DNA of 64,000 nt from Apoderus coryli (lineage: Eukaryota; Arthropoda; Insecta; Coleoptera; Attelabidae), in contig OU452200.1 of the NCBI GenBank assembly GCA_911728435.2, forward strand, positions 32,193,715-32,257,714, given 5' to 3'. Under the pieces are notes generated by a model. The model made no database searches. It saw nothing but the letters and a program-made list of their open reading frames with translations, and was not told the origin of the DNA. Positions 1 to 10,239 of this stretch are shown piece after piece (positions within the stretch are counted from its first letter, which is position 1; each line of letters opens with the position of its first letter). Position numbers and translations under genes: made by a program.

Positions 1-622
1 ACAATTTGGGCTATCTGGGGCGATAGCCCGGAATATGAAAACTAATCTGTTAAAGCAAGAGCGGGCAGTCTAAAGTACCATTAATCAGTTTGAATAGAAA
101 CACCTGCGATGCAAATGTACGACGTTTCGAAAGCGACCAAAAGTTAAATCGGTTCAATACGAGTTGGTGATCAGGACCGCGCAGGGGAAAATGATCATCA
201 ATACTAAATGCAAGGAATTTAAAAAACTTTAAATAAAATTGAGAGTGTTATAAATATGTGTATATTATATTATCTGTTACAGTGTTTGAGAAGTACGCAC
301 GTTTTATATTTGCTCCAGCAAATTCAAAATTTTAGTAAGGTTTTCTTGCGATAAAAATTAAAAGGAAAATATAGTGAGACTTATAGTGTGTCAGCCTAAA
401 TTGTGTGTGTTCTTAAGCTCATTTACAATTGCATAAACGTAATTATTTTACTGAAACTATATTTAAAATACTGTATTAATGTTCAATAAGGTTCATATTC
501 GTGAAGGATACGATACCGATAATTGATAAAGTGTATCAGTTGCCGATAAATTACTGTAAGTACCTACAATACACGGTAAAAAAATTTCGGTAGTTAAACT
601 ATTCCTCCAGCGGTCGCTTGAT
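1..622 (+). other. Sequence upstream of LINE ORF1 (probable 5' UTR)
   Basis: No coding region is seen. The stretch lies directly upstream of the ORF1 start of the plus-strand LINE and most likely contains its 5' untranslated region and internal promoter. The 5' end of the element cannot be placed: I found no target-site duplication, and the element may begin before the window. Confidence 0.4.
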
Positions 623-1462
623 ATGGATTTAGATTCTGTTCCGGAAAATCAAAAACAATTGTGTAACCTTCTTCTAAAAGCTATACAACATCAAACTGAA
701 GAAATATCGGTTAAAATTGATTCAGTCACAACCACATTCAGTTCCAGTCTAAACGAAACTAAAAAAGAAGTCGAATTATTAAAACAAAAATGCTGTAAAC
801 TTGAAAAGAGACTAAGAAGAAATAATATTGTAATTTTCGGTTTAAGTCACTTGGGTCTCAGTACTCAGGAACTTTTAAGTCATTCTATTGATTCATTAAA
901 CAATATTCTAAAAACAGATATTAAAGTGTGTGATATTAATGATGTGTACAGACTGGGTAAAGCTGAGACGGCTCCTGTCCTCTTGGAATTTGTATCGGCT
1001 TTAAAAAAACGCGTCTTGTTTGATAATAAGGAACTCCTAAAAAAATTTAACGAAAAGGGTATATCGATCTCAAATGATTTAACACCTAGTGAGCGGGAGG
1101 AACAAAAAACATTAAGAACTCACTTTAAGGAAGCTAAAGCGCAAAAACACGAAGTTAGAATTGTTGGAAATAAATTACGCATAAATGGCACGATGTATAC
1201 TATAGAAGAACTCAAGAATATTGAGTCTTTGAGCTGCGAGTCAGAAGTTGATGAACAACAGAGGGTCGTGACTGATAAAGTGGAAGTACTGATTAACACT
1301 CGTAAACAACCTGAGCTTGAAGAACGGGATACGCCGCAAGGGAAGGATAAACAATCCGTTGTGCAAACTGGGTCGTTCAGTCAGACCAAGAGGAAGAGAC
1401 CCAAGTTTAAATATAGCCCCAAAGTAACCAGGAGTGGTGGTGGAAGAGCTTTACCTAAGTAA
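623..1462 (+). CDS. LINE ORF1 protein (coiled coil plus RNA-binding-like domain)
   Basis: 279-aa ORF1 of the LINE. Residues about 15-65 form a charged, heptad-like coiled coil (LNETKKEVELLKQK, then KLEKRLRRNNIVIFGL), followed by a region resembling the RRM and C-terminal domain of L1-type ORF1 proteins (DVYRLGK, ISNDLTPSEREEQKTLR, VRIVGNKLRINGTMY). The C-terminal 80 residues are polar and basic, ending in a Lys/Arg-rich tail, as expected for nucleic-acid binding. In LINEs, ORF1 proteins bind the element RNA and form the ribonucleoprotein needed for retrotransposition. The frame is open and starts at the first ATG after a non-coding leader; ORF2 follows 42 bases later. Family assignment is by motif and position only. 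Confidence 0.75.
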   Translation: MDLDSVPENQKQLCNLLLKAIQHQTEEISVKIDSVTTTFSSSLNETKKEVELLKQKCCKLEKRLRRNNIVIFGLSHLGLSTQELLSHSIDSLNNILKTDIKVCDINDVYRLGKAETAPVLLEFVSALKKRVLFDNKELLKKFNEKGISISNDLTPSEREEQKTLRTHFKEAKAQKHEVRIVGNKLRINGTMYTIEELKNIESLSCESEVDEQQRVVTDKVEVLINTRKQPELEERDTPQGKDKQSVVQTGSFSQTKRKRPKFKYSPKVTRSGGGRALPK

Positions 1463-1504
1463 ATATTGTTTTGTTGTGATTAACTTAGTTACATCTGTTT
1501 TTTT

Positions 1505-4306
1505 TTGTTTTTATTTTTTTCTCATTACAAAATGTCTAAGCAGAGGGATACTGTTTACTCATTTTTTAATTTTAGGTCTTTGCTGAGTGGGTTTAATGAG
1601 TTTAAGGATCACGTTTCGCAAAATAATTACGATTGTATTGGAATCTCAGAGACATGGTTGTCTAGCAATATATCAGATACACAAATAAATATTCCAGACT
1701 ATACGTTAGTACGTAATGACCGTTCCACTCGAGGTGGGGGTGTGTGTTTTTATTTAAGATCATCCTGTCAGTTTGAGACTATAGAAAGGTATTCTTCAGC
1801 TTCACTGGAGTGTTTGTGGGTCAGAATGGTGCTTGGTGGTAGAAAGTACTTATGCGTAGTTTTATATCGACCACCCTCTGGTAGCTTCACTAGTTTTCTC
1901 GAAGAATTTGAAAAATTAGTTTCTAAATATATTATTGGTAGTGAGCTACTTGTTTGTGGCGGTGATGTTAATGTGGATATGTTGGATATATCGAATAAAA
2001 ATACTATTGAATTTTTAAATTGTTTAAATTGTTTTGACTTAAAGCAAGTTGTAGATACTCCAACTAGAGTCACATATTTGTCTTCAACGTTGATTGATGT
2101 AATTCTAATCTCTTCAGATCTTGATAGCTACAATTCGGGTGTTACAGACGTTGGAAATATTTCAGATCATTTCTTGACTTATTGCACAATAAAGGCACCA
2201 AAATTTGAACGGCATGCAAACACATTTAGGACAAGAAATCTCAATAAGATTAATAAAGGTTTACTTTCAGATTTACTCAATCTCACACCTTTTGAAAATA
2301 TTGTTTTTATAAATGATGTCGATGAAAAAGTTAAATACTTTAATGATTTGCTTCTTAATCTGTTCGATACTCTAGCTCCAGAAAAGGTTTGTGAAACAAA
2401 AAAAAATTAACAAACCCTGGTTTACATATTCTATTAAAAAACTAATTCAAATAAAAAACAAAGCTTTTAAAAAATACAAACAATCACGCGCTGCTCAAGA
2501 TTGGGAGCATTATAAACAAATAAAGAACTTTACAACTAATTCTATAAATCATGAAAAAAAAGCTTATTTACAGTATTGTACTAATAAATATAAACAAAAT
2601 AGTCGTGCTTTGTGGAGTACATTGTCCAAATTAGATATCTACAAAAAACCGGCAACATCTGAAATACCTTTGCACTTAAATGACCCGGTCAAAATAAATG
2701 ATTATTTTCTTCAATCTTCTAAATATATTCCTCCTGATCTAAATTTAATTGATTTTTACAACAATAACTCCAAATGCACTTTTCAAAATTTGTTTGCCTT
2801 TTCAACTATAGACATAGACACGGTCAAAAAATATTTAATGGATATTAAAACAAATGCTATTGGACCAGACAAACTAAACATAGAAATGTTGCTATTATGT
2901 TGCCCCCGTATCCTACCTTTTATAACCAATATAATAAATTCGTCTTTACTTACTAGTAACTTTCCTAATCCTTGGAAAACCTCTAAAGTGCTTCCAATCC
3001 CTAAAAAGAGTCAAATAACTGAGCATAATGACTTACGGCCAATATCATTGTTGTCGCCAACTTCAAAAATTTTTGAGAAAATCCTAAGTGACCAAATTAA
3101 ATACCATCTTAAAAAATATAATATTTTACCTTTTAAGCAATCAGGATTCCGTAAAGGATATAGTTGCGCAACATCACTGCTGGATATTACGGACGATATT
3201 TTTCGTGATATTGATAATGGCAAATTAGTATCATTGACCTTAGTTGACTATAGTAAAGCATTTGACAAAATTAGCCATGAACTTTTGCTAGCAATTCTGA
3301 AATACATTGGATTTTCGTCAAATGCTATCGAACTAATTAAAAGATATCTATCCGGAAGATTTCAATACGTGGAAACTAACAGAGGTTGCTCCACCTCAGG
3401 TAGTATATTATGTGGTGTCCCACAAGGATCGATTTTGGGACCCTTGTTATTCTCAATATATACAGTGACACTCCCGGTAAGTGTTACATTTGGCGATACA
3501 TTCATGTATGCTGATGATAGTCAAATAAAGCACTCTTTTTATGCTCATGATTACGTAGATGCTTGTAGGAAAATTAATTTCGATTTGGAAGCACTTTTGG
3601 GCTGGTCGGAGGGCATCAGCTGTCAATAAATCCTTCAAAGACTCAGGTATTGCTCTTTGGTAAAAATAAACAAACCATATCAGATTCTATGCAAATTAAA
3701 ATTAATGATGTCTCTTTGAAAGTGTCTCAGAGTGCGAGAAACTTGGGTGTTGTGATGGATTGTGATTTGCGCTTTTCCGAGCATGTTTCGGGATGCATTG
3801 CAAAATCATATGCCTCCTTGAAAATGTTATACCCACACAGACATATACTTTCAATAGAGCTTAAAACTAAACTAACTGATGCCTTGGTGCTCAGTAATTT
3901 TAATTACTGTGTGTATATAGTCCTAGTTTATTAACTGTTGATAAAAACCGCATCGAACGTGTACAAAAATCTTGCTTGCGATACATATTCGGCATCAGGA
4001 AGTACGACCGAGTAAGCCATAAACTCGTAGACATCTTCATTCAGCGGTTTTATTCCACTTTATTCTGACCCGGGGACAGCCTCCATACTTATACAATAAA
4101 ATCACATTCCGTTCTGATGTTCACAATGTGAATATTAGATACCGTAATCTTCTTTCACCCCCAGCTCAGAGAACTTCAAGTTTCGAGAGATCATTTTCCT
4201 TTCAAATATATAAGTTGTATAATAAGATTCAGAATACTTTGAAGTCGTTAACCCTTTTCACATTCAGACGAAAATTGCGTGATCTTTTGTTAAATTCACT
4301 TTTATA
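1505..4306 (+). pseudogene. LINE ORF2: AP endonuclease plus reverse transcriptase, frameshifted
   Basis: Broken polyprotein. The first part (1505-2410) is the exonuclease/endonuclease/phosphatase domain: NFRSLL, GISETWLS, a degenerate catalytic box GGDVNVD (normally GDFN) and the SDH motif. After a frame change in an A-run near 2398-2406, 2391-3629 carries RT: IGPDKLNIEMLL, RPISLLS, QSGFRKGYSCATS, VDYSKAFDKISHELL (motif A), GVPQGSILGPLLF (motif B) and YADD (motif C, near 3508). A second shift near 3610 leads to 3650-3934, with the post-RT segment NLGVVMDCDLRFSEH. A third lies near 3930, and the C-terminus reads on to about 4306. The enzyme nicks the target and primes reverse transcription from it. 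Three frame breaks make this copy non-functional as given; the first is a homopolymer change and could be a sequencing error. Confidence 0.8.
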
Positions 4307-4552
4307 AAAAATATTATCAACATTATTTCTTTGTTATTAACTAGAATTTTGTTTCCATTTTTTTTATTATTGTTTATTTATTATTGTTGTAATATTGTTA
4401 GGTTAGCGTAAATTATGTTTTTTTTTCTTTCTCGGGCCTAGATTCAAGATCAGTAGTTATACTGCCATCTAGACCTTTTTGTAGTTCTAGTTTTTTTGGT
4501 AATGTAATAATTATTAGAGTTGTAACTTGTTTTTTTTTTTAACTACAAATAA

Positions 4553-4598
<46 letters not shown>
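4307..4598 (+). repeat. LINE 3' UTR and (TTA)n tail
   Basis: Non-coding 3' UTR of the LINE, T-rich, ending in AACTACAAATAAATTTATT and then about 14 TTA units. The AATAAA-like motif lies just before the repeat. The first minus-strand Dong-type fragment starts directly after this tract, at 4600. Confidence 0.65.
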
Positions 4599-4599
4599 T

Positions 4600-4929
4600 C
4601 AGGTTTTCTCTGTTTTTGCAGGTAAGTATTCTCCACACGGCAGTGCATGCAAGTGTGAAGAATTTTGTTCTGGATTTATATGTTTGTTTTTCTTTTCAGG
4701 TTCCAGTGTTCAATACTTTACGTGCGATGTGGCAGGTTCCTAGGATTGCGATCTTCTGGAGGGTTATAAATAGGGTTGACGGTAAGTTTAAATCCGAGAG
4801 GTATTTGTGGAGTTTTTTTGGAATTTCACCTGTCGCGCCGATGATGATAGGTATAACGATAACTTTTTCTTGTTTCCACAGAGTTTTGATTTCTGATGCT
4901 AAAGGTAAGTATTTGCGGATTTTATTTTA
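4600..4929 (-). mobile_element. Dong/R4-type LINE family D, 5'-truncated 3' end
   Basis: A 330-bp minus-strand fragment lying between two (TTA)n tracts. Read on the minus strand it encodes the C-terminus of a Dong/R4-type protein (see the CDS remnant) followed by a 3' UTR of about 95 bases. The 5' end is cut at the TTA tract at 4930, the normal form of a 5'-truncated LINE insertion. The sequence differs from families A, B and C, so it marks a fourth family. An identical copy lies at 9589-9918. Confidence 0.75.
4696..4921 (-). pseudogene. C-terminal 75 aa of a Dong/R4-type polyprotein (family D)
   Basis: Translating the minus strand from about 4921 gives an open frame of about 75 codons ending in TGA at 4696-4698. 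It contains KYLPLASEIKTLW, VIPIIIGATGEIPKKL, LQKIAILGTCHIARKVL, which lines up with the C-termini of the other families here: A (VPIIISVTGLIGKNL, SVILESCRIMRKTL), B (IPIILSSIGVIPKNL, AAILQSLNIVRSFL) and C (LPVVLGATGTVSCSL, TAILGTSHIVRKIL). This is the end of the endonuclease/C-terminal domain. There is no start codon; it is a fragment. Confidence 0.75.
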
Positions 4930-4954
4930 TTATTATTATTATTATTATTATTAT

Positions 4955-5131
4955 CATATCTCAGCTTTATCCACTGGTTTATTTCTTATCCACCCGGGAA
5001 ACTATCCGGTTTCCAAAGGGTGGTTGGTTTTATGATAATATTTTGCGCACTATATGAGAAGTTCCTAGAATTGCTGTTTTTTGAAGATCTAAAATGGAGT
5101 GTTGACCTGGTATTTCGTCTATGAATTTTTG
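4955..5131 (-). mobile_element. Dong/R4-type LINE family C, 3' fragment
   Basis: 177 bp matching the 3' end of the longer family C copy at 22428-23160 almost base for base, with (TTA)n on both sides. It encodes the last 33 codons (FIDEIPG to HIVRKILS, stop at 5030-5032) and the 3' UTR. Similarity stops at 5131 with a few extra bases before the next TTA tract. A short 5'-truncated insertion. Confidence 0.75.
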
Positions 5132-5134
5132 CAA

Positions 5135-5170
<36 letters not shown>

Positions 5171-5223
5171 CATATCTCAGCTTTATCCACTGGTTTATTT
5201 CTTATCCACCCGGGAAACTATCC

Positions 5224-5224
<1 letters not shown>
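5171..5224 (-). mobile_element. Family C 3' terminal fragment, 54 bp
   Basis: Only the last 54 bases of the family C 3' UTR (the same CATATCTCAGCTTTATCC start as at 4955 and 22428), again with (TTA)n on both sides. An extremely short 5'-truncated insertion. Confidence 0.7.
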
Positions 5225-5253
<29 letters not shown>

Positions 5254-5255
<2 letters not shown>

Positions 5256-5478
5256 TTTTTTTTTTTACATCCTTCTACTTTCTTCCAGATAGGAGAAATT
5301 CTGCAGTGGGGTTTGATAACCAATCACTACAGATTTGTTTTAACACGGTAAGTACTTCTAGGATTTCATTAAGTATGCTTCAGATATTATTAATAAGTAT
5401 ATACTTTTTCTTTAAATAGGGGAGGGAATCAAGGTACGTATTTAAAACTTATATTTATTTATCATTCATTTACTTTTT

Positions 5479-5509
<31 letters not shown>

Positions 5510-8500
5510 CAGATGTCCAACTTTTTATCCGCTGCCTTTATACTCTATTCAGGCAGGTTTAGGGTTTTTCTCATGATTCTACATGACTCAAGGATCACCG
5601 ATCTTTGCATCAATGTTGTTATGTTTCGCTGATCAATGTCTATTTGTTTCAGAAAGCGTGGCAGGTTTTTCCCAATCAGTCCCGTCACTGATATTATAAT
5701 AGGAACAGTAAGTACCTTGTCCAGTTTATAAATATTCTTAAATTCCGTACAAAGGTCTTGATACTTATTTATTTTTTCTTTCTCTTTATTTAGGAGGTTG
5801 TGGTCAGCCGGGTGAGAAATATCGACGAAGTAAGCAGTCTTATTTTTCCGGTCTACCAGGGTTATGTCAGGACGATTACTTGCGATAGGTCTATCTGTGA
5901 TTATTGGGAAATCCCAATAAAGTTTATAATTATCGTTTTGTAAAAACGGGAATGGGTTGTATAGAAAATATTTTTCTTTTTTCTCTATAAGTTTGCATTG
6001 TACGGCTATTTCCTGATGAATTATTCCTGCTGTTAAATTATGCCTTTTTGTATATTCTGTGGGCGCTAAGCTGCTGCACGCTGAGAGGATATGTTCCGTT
6101 GTTTCTGATTTGGCGAAACACATTCTACACTTATCATTTTCAATTGGAATTTTCTGTATGTATTTTTGGTAGTTTCTGGTGGGCGTTACTCCGTCCTGTA
6201 TTGATACCAGAAAACCCTCGGTTTCCGCGAACAATAGTCCATGTTTTAGCCACATGGTTGACAACTCTGCATCTGCCTGAGATAGGGCATACGGATATTT
6301 TCCATGCAACGATTTTTCTAGCCATTGTTCTCTTATGTGGTCATTAGTAAGTGTTTCGCGCATGGTGTTATTGCTGAGCTGTAGAGGTGAATAATAATCC
6401 AGTCGCTTGACTTGACGGTGTAATGGCGATAGGAGAGATTTTCTGTTAAAGTAGGTTTTTAGTAGATTAATTTGTCTATCGCATAGTCGGTGTAGGTCTA
6501 GTAGTCCTCTTCCGCCCACATTTCTTGGTAAGTATAAACGTTCAGTACATGCATGGGGATGGTGGCACCTATATTCTGTTAGCAAAACTCTAATTTTTCT
6601 ATTCATTGCTTCAATGCTTGTCTTAGACCACCTGATTATTCCAAAGGAATAAGATAACACTGGCAATGCATACGTATTTATGGCTTTGATTTTGTTTTTA
6701 CCAGTTAGTTCTGATCTTAGGATTTTTCTTATTCTATCAACCATTTTTTGTTCCGTGTTTTCTATTATATTTTTTTGATCTAAAACCAATTTTTGGTTAT
6801 AGCCGAGGTATTTGTAGTAATCATTGTTTAGGTATCTGAATGTTTCGCTATTTTCTAAATTTTCGTAAGTTTGTAACTTTCCCTTTTGAGCTACTAATTT
6901 TGCACATTTATCAAAACCCAACCTCATTTTGATGTCAAGACTGAACTTTTGTGTCGTCTCAATAAGTCTGTCTAATTGTTTCTCTGTTGATGCATAGAGT
7001 TTGAGGTCATCTACATAAAATAAATGATTTATTGTATAATCACTATCCTCATACCTCAGTGTATATCCTATTCTAGTGTCTTTTAACATATTTGAGAGTG
7101 GGTTCAGGCACAACACAAACCAAAAAGGGCTTAGGGAATCTCCCTGAAATATGCCACTCTGGATCGGTATTTCATCCGTTACTATATTTGTTTTTTCCGT
7201 TTTAACTACGAGTTTCGTTCTCCAGGTTTTCATTGCTGTGGCTAAAAAATTTATTATATTTGGGCTGATTTTGTAAAGTTTTAGTACATCTATTAACCAA
7301 GAATGTGGAACACTATCAAAGGCTTTCTGATAATCGATCCATGCCACTGCCATATTTTTGTTTCTCTTTTTAGCATCTTGTGTAACTATAGAGTCGATCA
7401 CCAATTGTTCCTTGCTTCCTAATGTACCATGCCGACAACCCTTTTGCTCTTCAGTTAAGATTCCAGAGTCTTCAATGTGCTTGATTATTTTTTGACTTAG
7501 AATTGAGGTGATTATTTTATACAAAGTGGGTAGACACGTTATGGGTCGATAGTTTTTTGGGTTAGTTGTATCTCCTTTTTTAGGTATCATTGAGGTAATT
7601 CCTTTCGTTAAAAATTTAGGATGATATGTGTTGTTTGTCAGTAGTTCATTAATTTGTTTTGTAAGCAACTTTGTGATATTTATATTTTTCCACCAATAGT
7701 TATGAACATGATCCACCCCCGGTGCTTTCCAGTTGTGTGATCTATTTAAAGCGTTCTTAACTTCAGTCTCAGTTATTGGACTAATCTCCATGTCTATTAA
7801 TGTGTCGTATTTCTTTTTTTTCCGTTTTAAGCCATGATGCCTTTTGATTGTATTGTTGTTTGGATGCCCATACGTTTTTCCAAAATGTTTGTAGTTGTTC
7901 CTTGTCTGGTCCCTGTTCAATTGGTGGTTCATTATTAAGTTTTTTGTAGAACTCTTTCTCGTTATTCTTAAACAGTTTGTTGTCATTTTTTCGTTTGTAA
8001 CTTTTATTGTATCGTCTCAGCCGGTTTCCCAGTGCTGCTATTTGTTGTTTTATTTTTTCTTTAAATGTTTCCTTCTCTTGGTAATTTGAGTGCTGAATAT
8101 TGTTTTTCCTAAAATAGTAATGTATATCGTTAGATAATTTGGTGCTCATGTTACCTCTCTCCCAATCTCGTATCTTTGTTAGCCAACTTCTTAACGTTTT
8201 TATTTTTTGTTCTATACGTTCTCTCCATTTGGGTTCCTTCTTGGCCTTTTGCTTTTTTCCCAATTTAACTCCCATAGATTCAATAACTGTTTTTGCAGCG
8301 GTGTAGACAAGTGTCTGTGTTTCCTCCAGATTGCTAGTTGGCATATATTTAAGGATTTCCTGGTTTACTATTGATATTAGCTGTTTTGTTTTTTTTGTTG
8401 GTTTTATTTTTGGTAAGCTAAGCCGTTTTTCTGGATCAGAGTTCTTAAAAACCGCGATGTTCTCCTGGAATCTCACTACAACATCATTTACATTCTCACC

Positions 8501-9556
8501 CGCATCCAGATCCACATTCAGTGCAAGGTTATTTTGTATGTTTATTGTTTGCGTATTGCTCTCATTTGTTTGTTCATAAATTATTGTGTTATCAGTTTCT
8601 ATACCTTGATCCGTCTCAGACATATTCTGTTTCAATTCCTCTATATCAACAGCAGTAAGCAAATTATGAGTTTTTATTGCATATAGTTGATTTGCTAGTT
8701 GGTTTTCGTTTAAAATTAAATCCGGTCTTATTTTTCTCCATTCTAATAGCATATTTTTTCTAAATCCTCGTTTTTGTGTTTCAAATTGGGTCCCCAGAAA
8801 GTACGCTCTGAAAACGTCCAGATTATCATTTCTGGACCATGTTCTTCTAGCGCCGCGATCAGCCTCGTGAGGGACTTCAACATTTTGTCGGGTCATTCTC
8901 TTATTGTTTTGAGACAGATTCCATTCCTGGGATTCCAATTGTTCTTTGGAGATTATGGTTTCTTGCGTTTGGTTTGTATTTCTAGTATTTATTGTTTCCT
9001 CCCGGGGATTCTTCGCACCCTGTGACCATTGAAGGTCTGCCGGGGACTCAGGGCCATTTTTATTTGAGCTCATCATTATTTGTTTTCTCCTTAAATGCAG
9101 GCTTCTACTGCAGGTTAAAGGGAACCCTAAACCTATTCTTATCCGGGTTTAGACGGATATAAAATTGGTAGGACGGCAGGAAGTATGTACAGGGATGTTC
9201 CATATACTGAAGGTAAGTTTGAATATAGAAGGGAGGTGAGGTAAGTATGGTGGTAGTGGGGTAAGGTAAGTAGGTAATGGAATGTGGGTAGTAAAGGGTA
9301 TCGGACAACCACATGGGGCTATTCTTATTTGGTCCGGACCCCACACGGACTAAGCTGACTTTTACGTACCCCTGTCACTGGTAAGTATTGTCAACCTCAG
9401 GTTTATTTTTATTTACTGTGGATCCCAACCCGGATGGGACAGAAAAACCGAAAAATTCGGTTGGAGCTGTTGCGCCGAGCTCCTGCGACAACTGAGGTGC
9501 GCGGGATCGTCACACCCGTAGATATTGCTGCTGTCACCCAACATATCTCCTCTGCG

Positions 9557-9558
<2 letters not shown>
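5254..9558 (-). mobile_element. Dong/R4-type LINE family A, copy 1 (full length)
   Basis: About 4.3 kb on the minus strand: 5' UTR (9077-9558), a single long ORF (5545-9076, broken by one base), and a 3' UTR (5254-5544) ending in an A-run followed by (TAA)n. Tracts of (TTA)n flank both ends. There is no APE domain; the endonuclease is the restriction-like type behind RT, as in R2, R4 and Dong. Dong elements are known to insert in TAA repeats, which fits the flanks. No 28S rDNA sequence is seen nearby, so this is not an rDNA insertion. Confidence 0.85.
5545..9076 (-). pseudogene. Family A polyprotein (RT plus restriction-like endonuclease), one frameshift
   Basis: Same protein as in copies 2 and 3 (about 1176 aa), split by one extra T in a T-run near 7809-7817 (eight T here, seven in copies 2 and 3). 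The total length, 3532 bases, is 3 x 1177 + 1. Features by residue from the 9076 start: basic N-terminal domain about 75-150, RT about 445-720 with KAPGVDH, YRPITCLPTLYK, WIDYQKAFDSVPH (about 579), GIFQGDSLSPFW (about 640) and YVDD (about 687); CRMC-X7-H-X4-C knuckle about 982; endonuclease RPDITLVDRKNKTAYFVDIS about 1066. It would nick TAA-repeat DNA and copy its RNA there. Apart from the single base the frame is open. Confidence 0.85.
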
Positions 9559-9587
<29 letters not shown>

Positions 9588-9588
9588 T
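9559..9588. repeat. (TTA)n tract between duplicated units
   Basis: About ten ATT units joining the 5' end of family A copy 1 (GCGCA at 9554-9558) to the second D fragment. It takes the place that the LINE tail holds in front of the first unit. Confidence 0.8.
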
Positions 9589-9918
9589 CAGGTTTTCTCT
9601 GTTTTTGCAGGTAAGTATTCTCCACACGGCAGTGCATGCAAGTGTGAAGAATTTTGTTCTGGATTTATATGTTTGTTTTTCTTTTCAGGTTCCAGTGTTC
9701 AATACTTTACGTGCGATGTGGCAGGTTCCTAGGATTGCGATCTTCTGGAGGGTTATAAATAGGGTTGACGGTAAGTTTAAATCCGAGAGGTATTTGTGGA
9801 GTTTTTTTGGAATTTCACCTGTCGCGCCGATGATGATAGGTATAACGATAACTTTTTCTTGTTTCCACAGAGTTTTGATTTCTGATGCTAAAGGTAAGTA
9901 TTTGCGGATTTTATTTTA
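9589..9918 (-). mobile_element. Family D 3' fragment, second copy
   Basis: Copy of 4600-4929 at offset 4989, with the C-terminal coding remnant at 9685-9910 (minus, stop at 9685-9687). No difference from the first copy was noticed by eye. Confidence 0.75.
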
Positions 9919-9943
9919 TTATTATTATTATTATTATTATTAT

Positions 9944-10120
9944 CATATCTCAGCTTTATCCACTGGTTTATTTCTTATCCACCCGGGAAACTATCCGGTT
10001 TCCAAAGGGTGGTTGGTTTTATGATAATATTTTGCGCACTATATGAGAAGTTCCTAGAATTGCTGTTTTTTGAAGATCTAAAATGGAGTGTTGACCTGGT
10101 ATTTCGTCTATGAATTTTTG
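9944..10120 (-). mobile_element. Family C 3' fragment, second copy
   Basis: Copy of 4955-5131 at offset 4989; coding remnant 10019-10120 on the minus strand. (TTA)n on both sides. Confidence 0.75.
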
Positions 10121-10123
10121 CAA

Positions 10124-10159
<36 letters not shown>

Positions 10160-10213
10160 CATATCTCAGCTTTATCCACTGGTTTATTTCTTATCCACCC
10201 GGGAAACTATCCG
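10160..10213 (-). mobile_element. Family C 54-bp terminal fragment, second copy
   Basis: Copy of 5171-5224 at offset 4989, between TTA tracts. Confidence 0.7.
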
Positions 10214-10239
10214 TATTATTATTATTATTATTATTATTA

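Larger units (their letters stand above)
1..4597 (+). mobile_element. APE-type LINE (CR1/jockey-like), plus strand, (TTA)n tail
   Basis: A nearly complete non-LTR retrotransposon: ORF1 (623-1462), a broken ORF2 with apurinic endonuclease and reverse transcriptase (1505-4306), a 3' UTR and a (TTA)n tail (about 4555-4598). The tail is a trinucleotide microsatellite, not poly(A). The clade is not settled; the endonuclease and RT motifs fit the CR1/jockey group, and no RNase H domain is visible. Its tail is followed directly by the Dong-type array, so it seems to be the oldest member of this nest. Confidence 0.8.

Noticed and set aside
4616..5419. Plus-strand ORFs with poly-Tyr or poly-Ile runs (also at 9434-10405 and 18257-18641)
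   Set aside because: They are translations of the (TTA)n tracts joined to antisense sequence of the Dong-type elements; the real coding information is on the minus strand.
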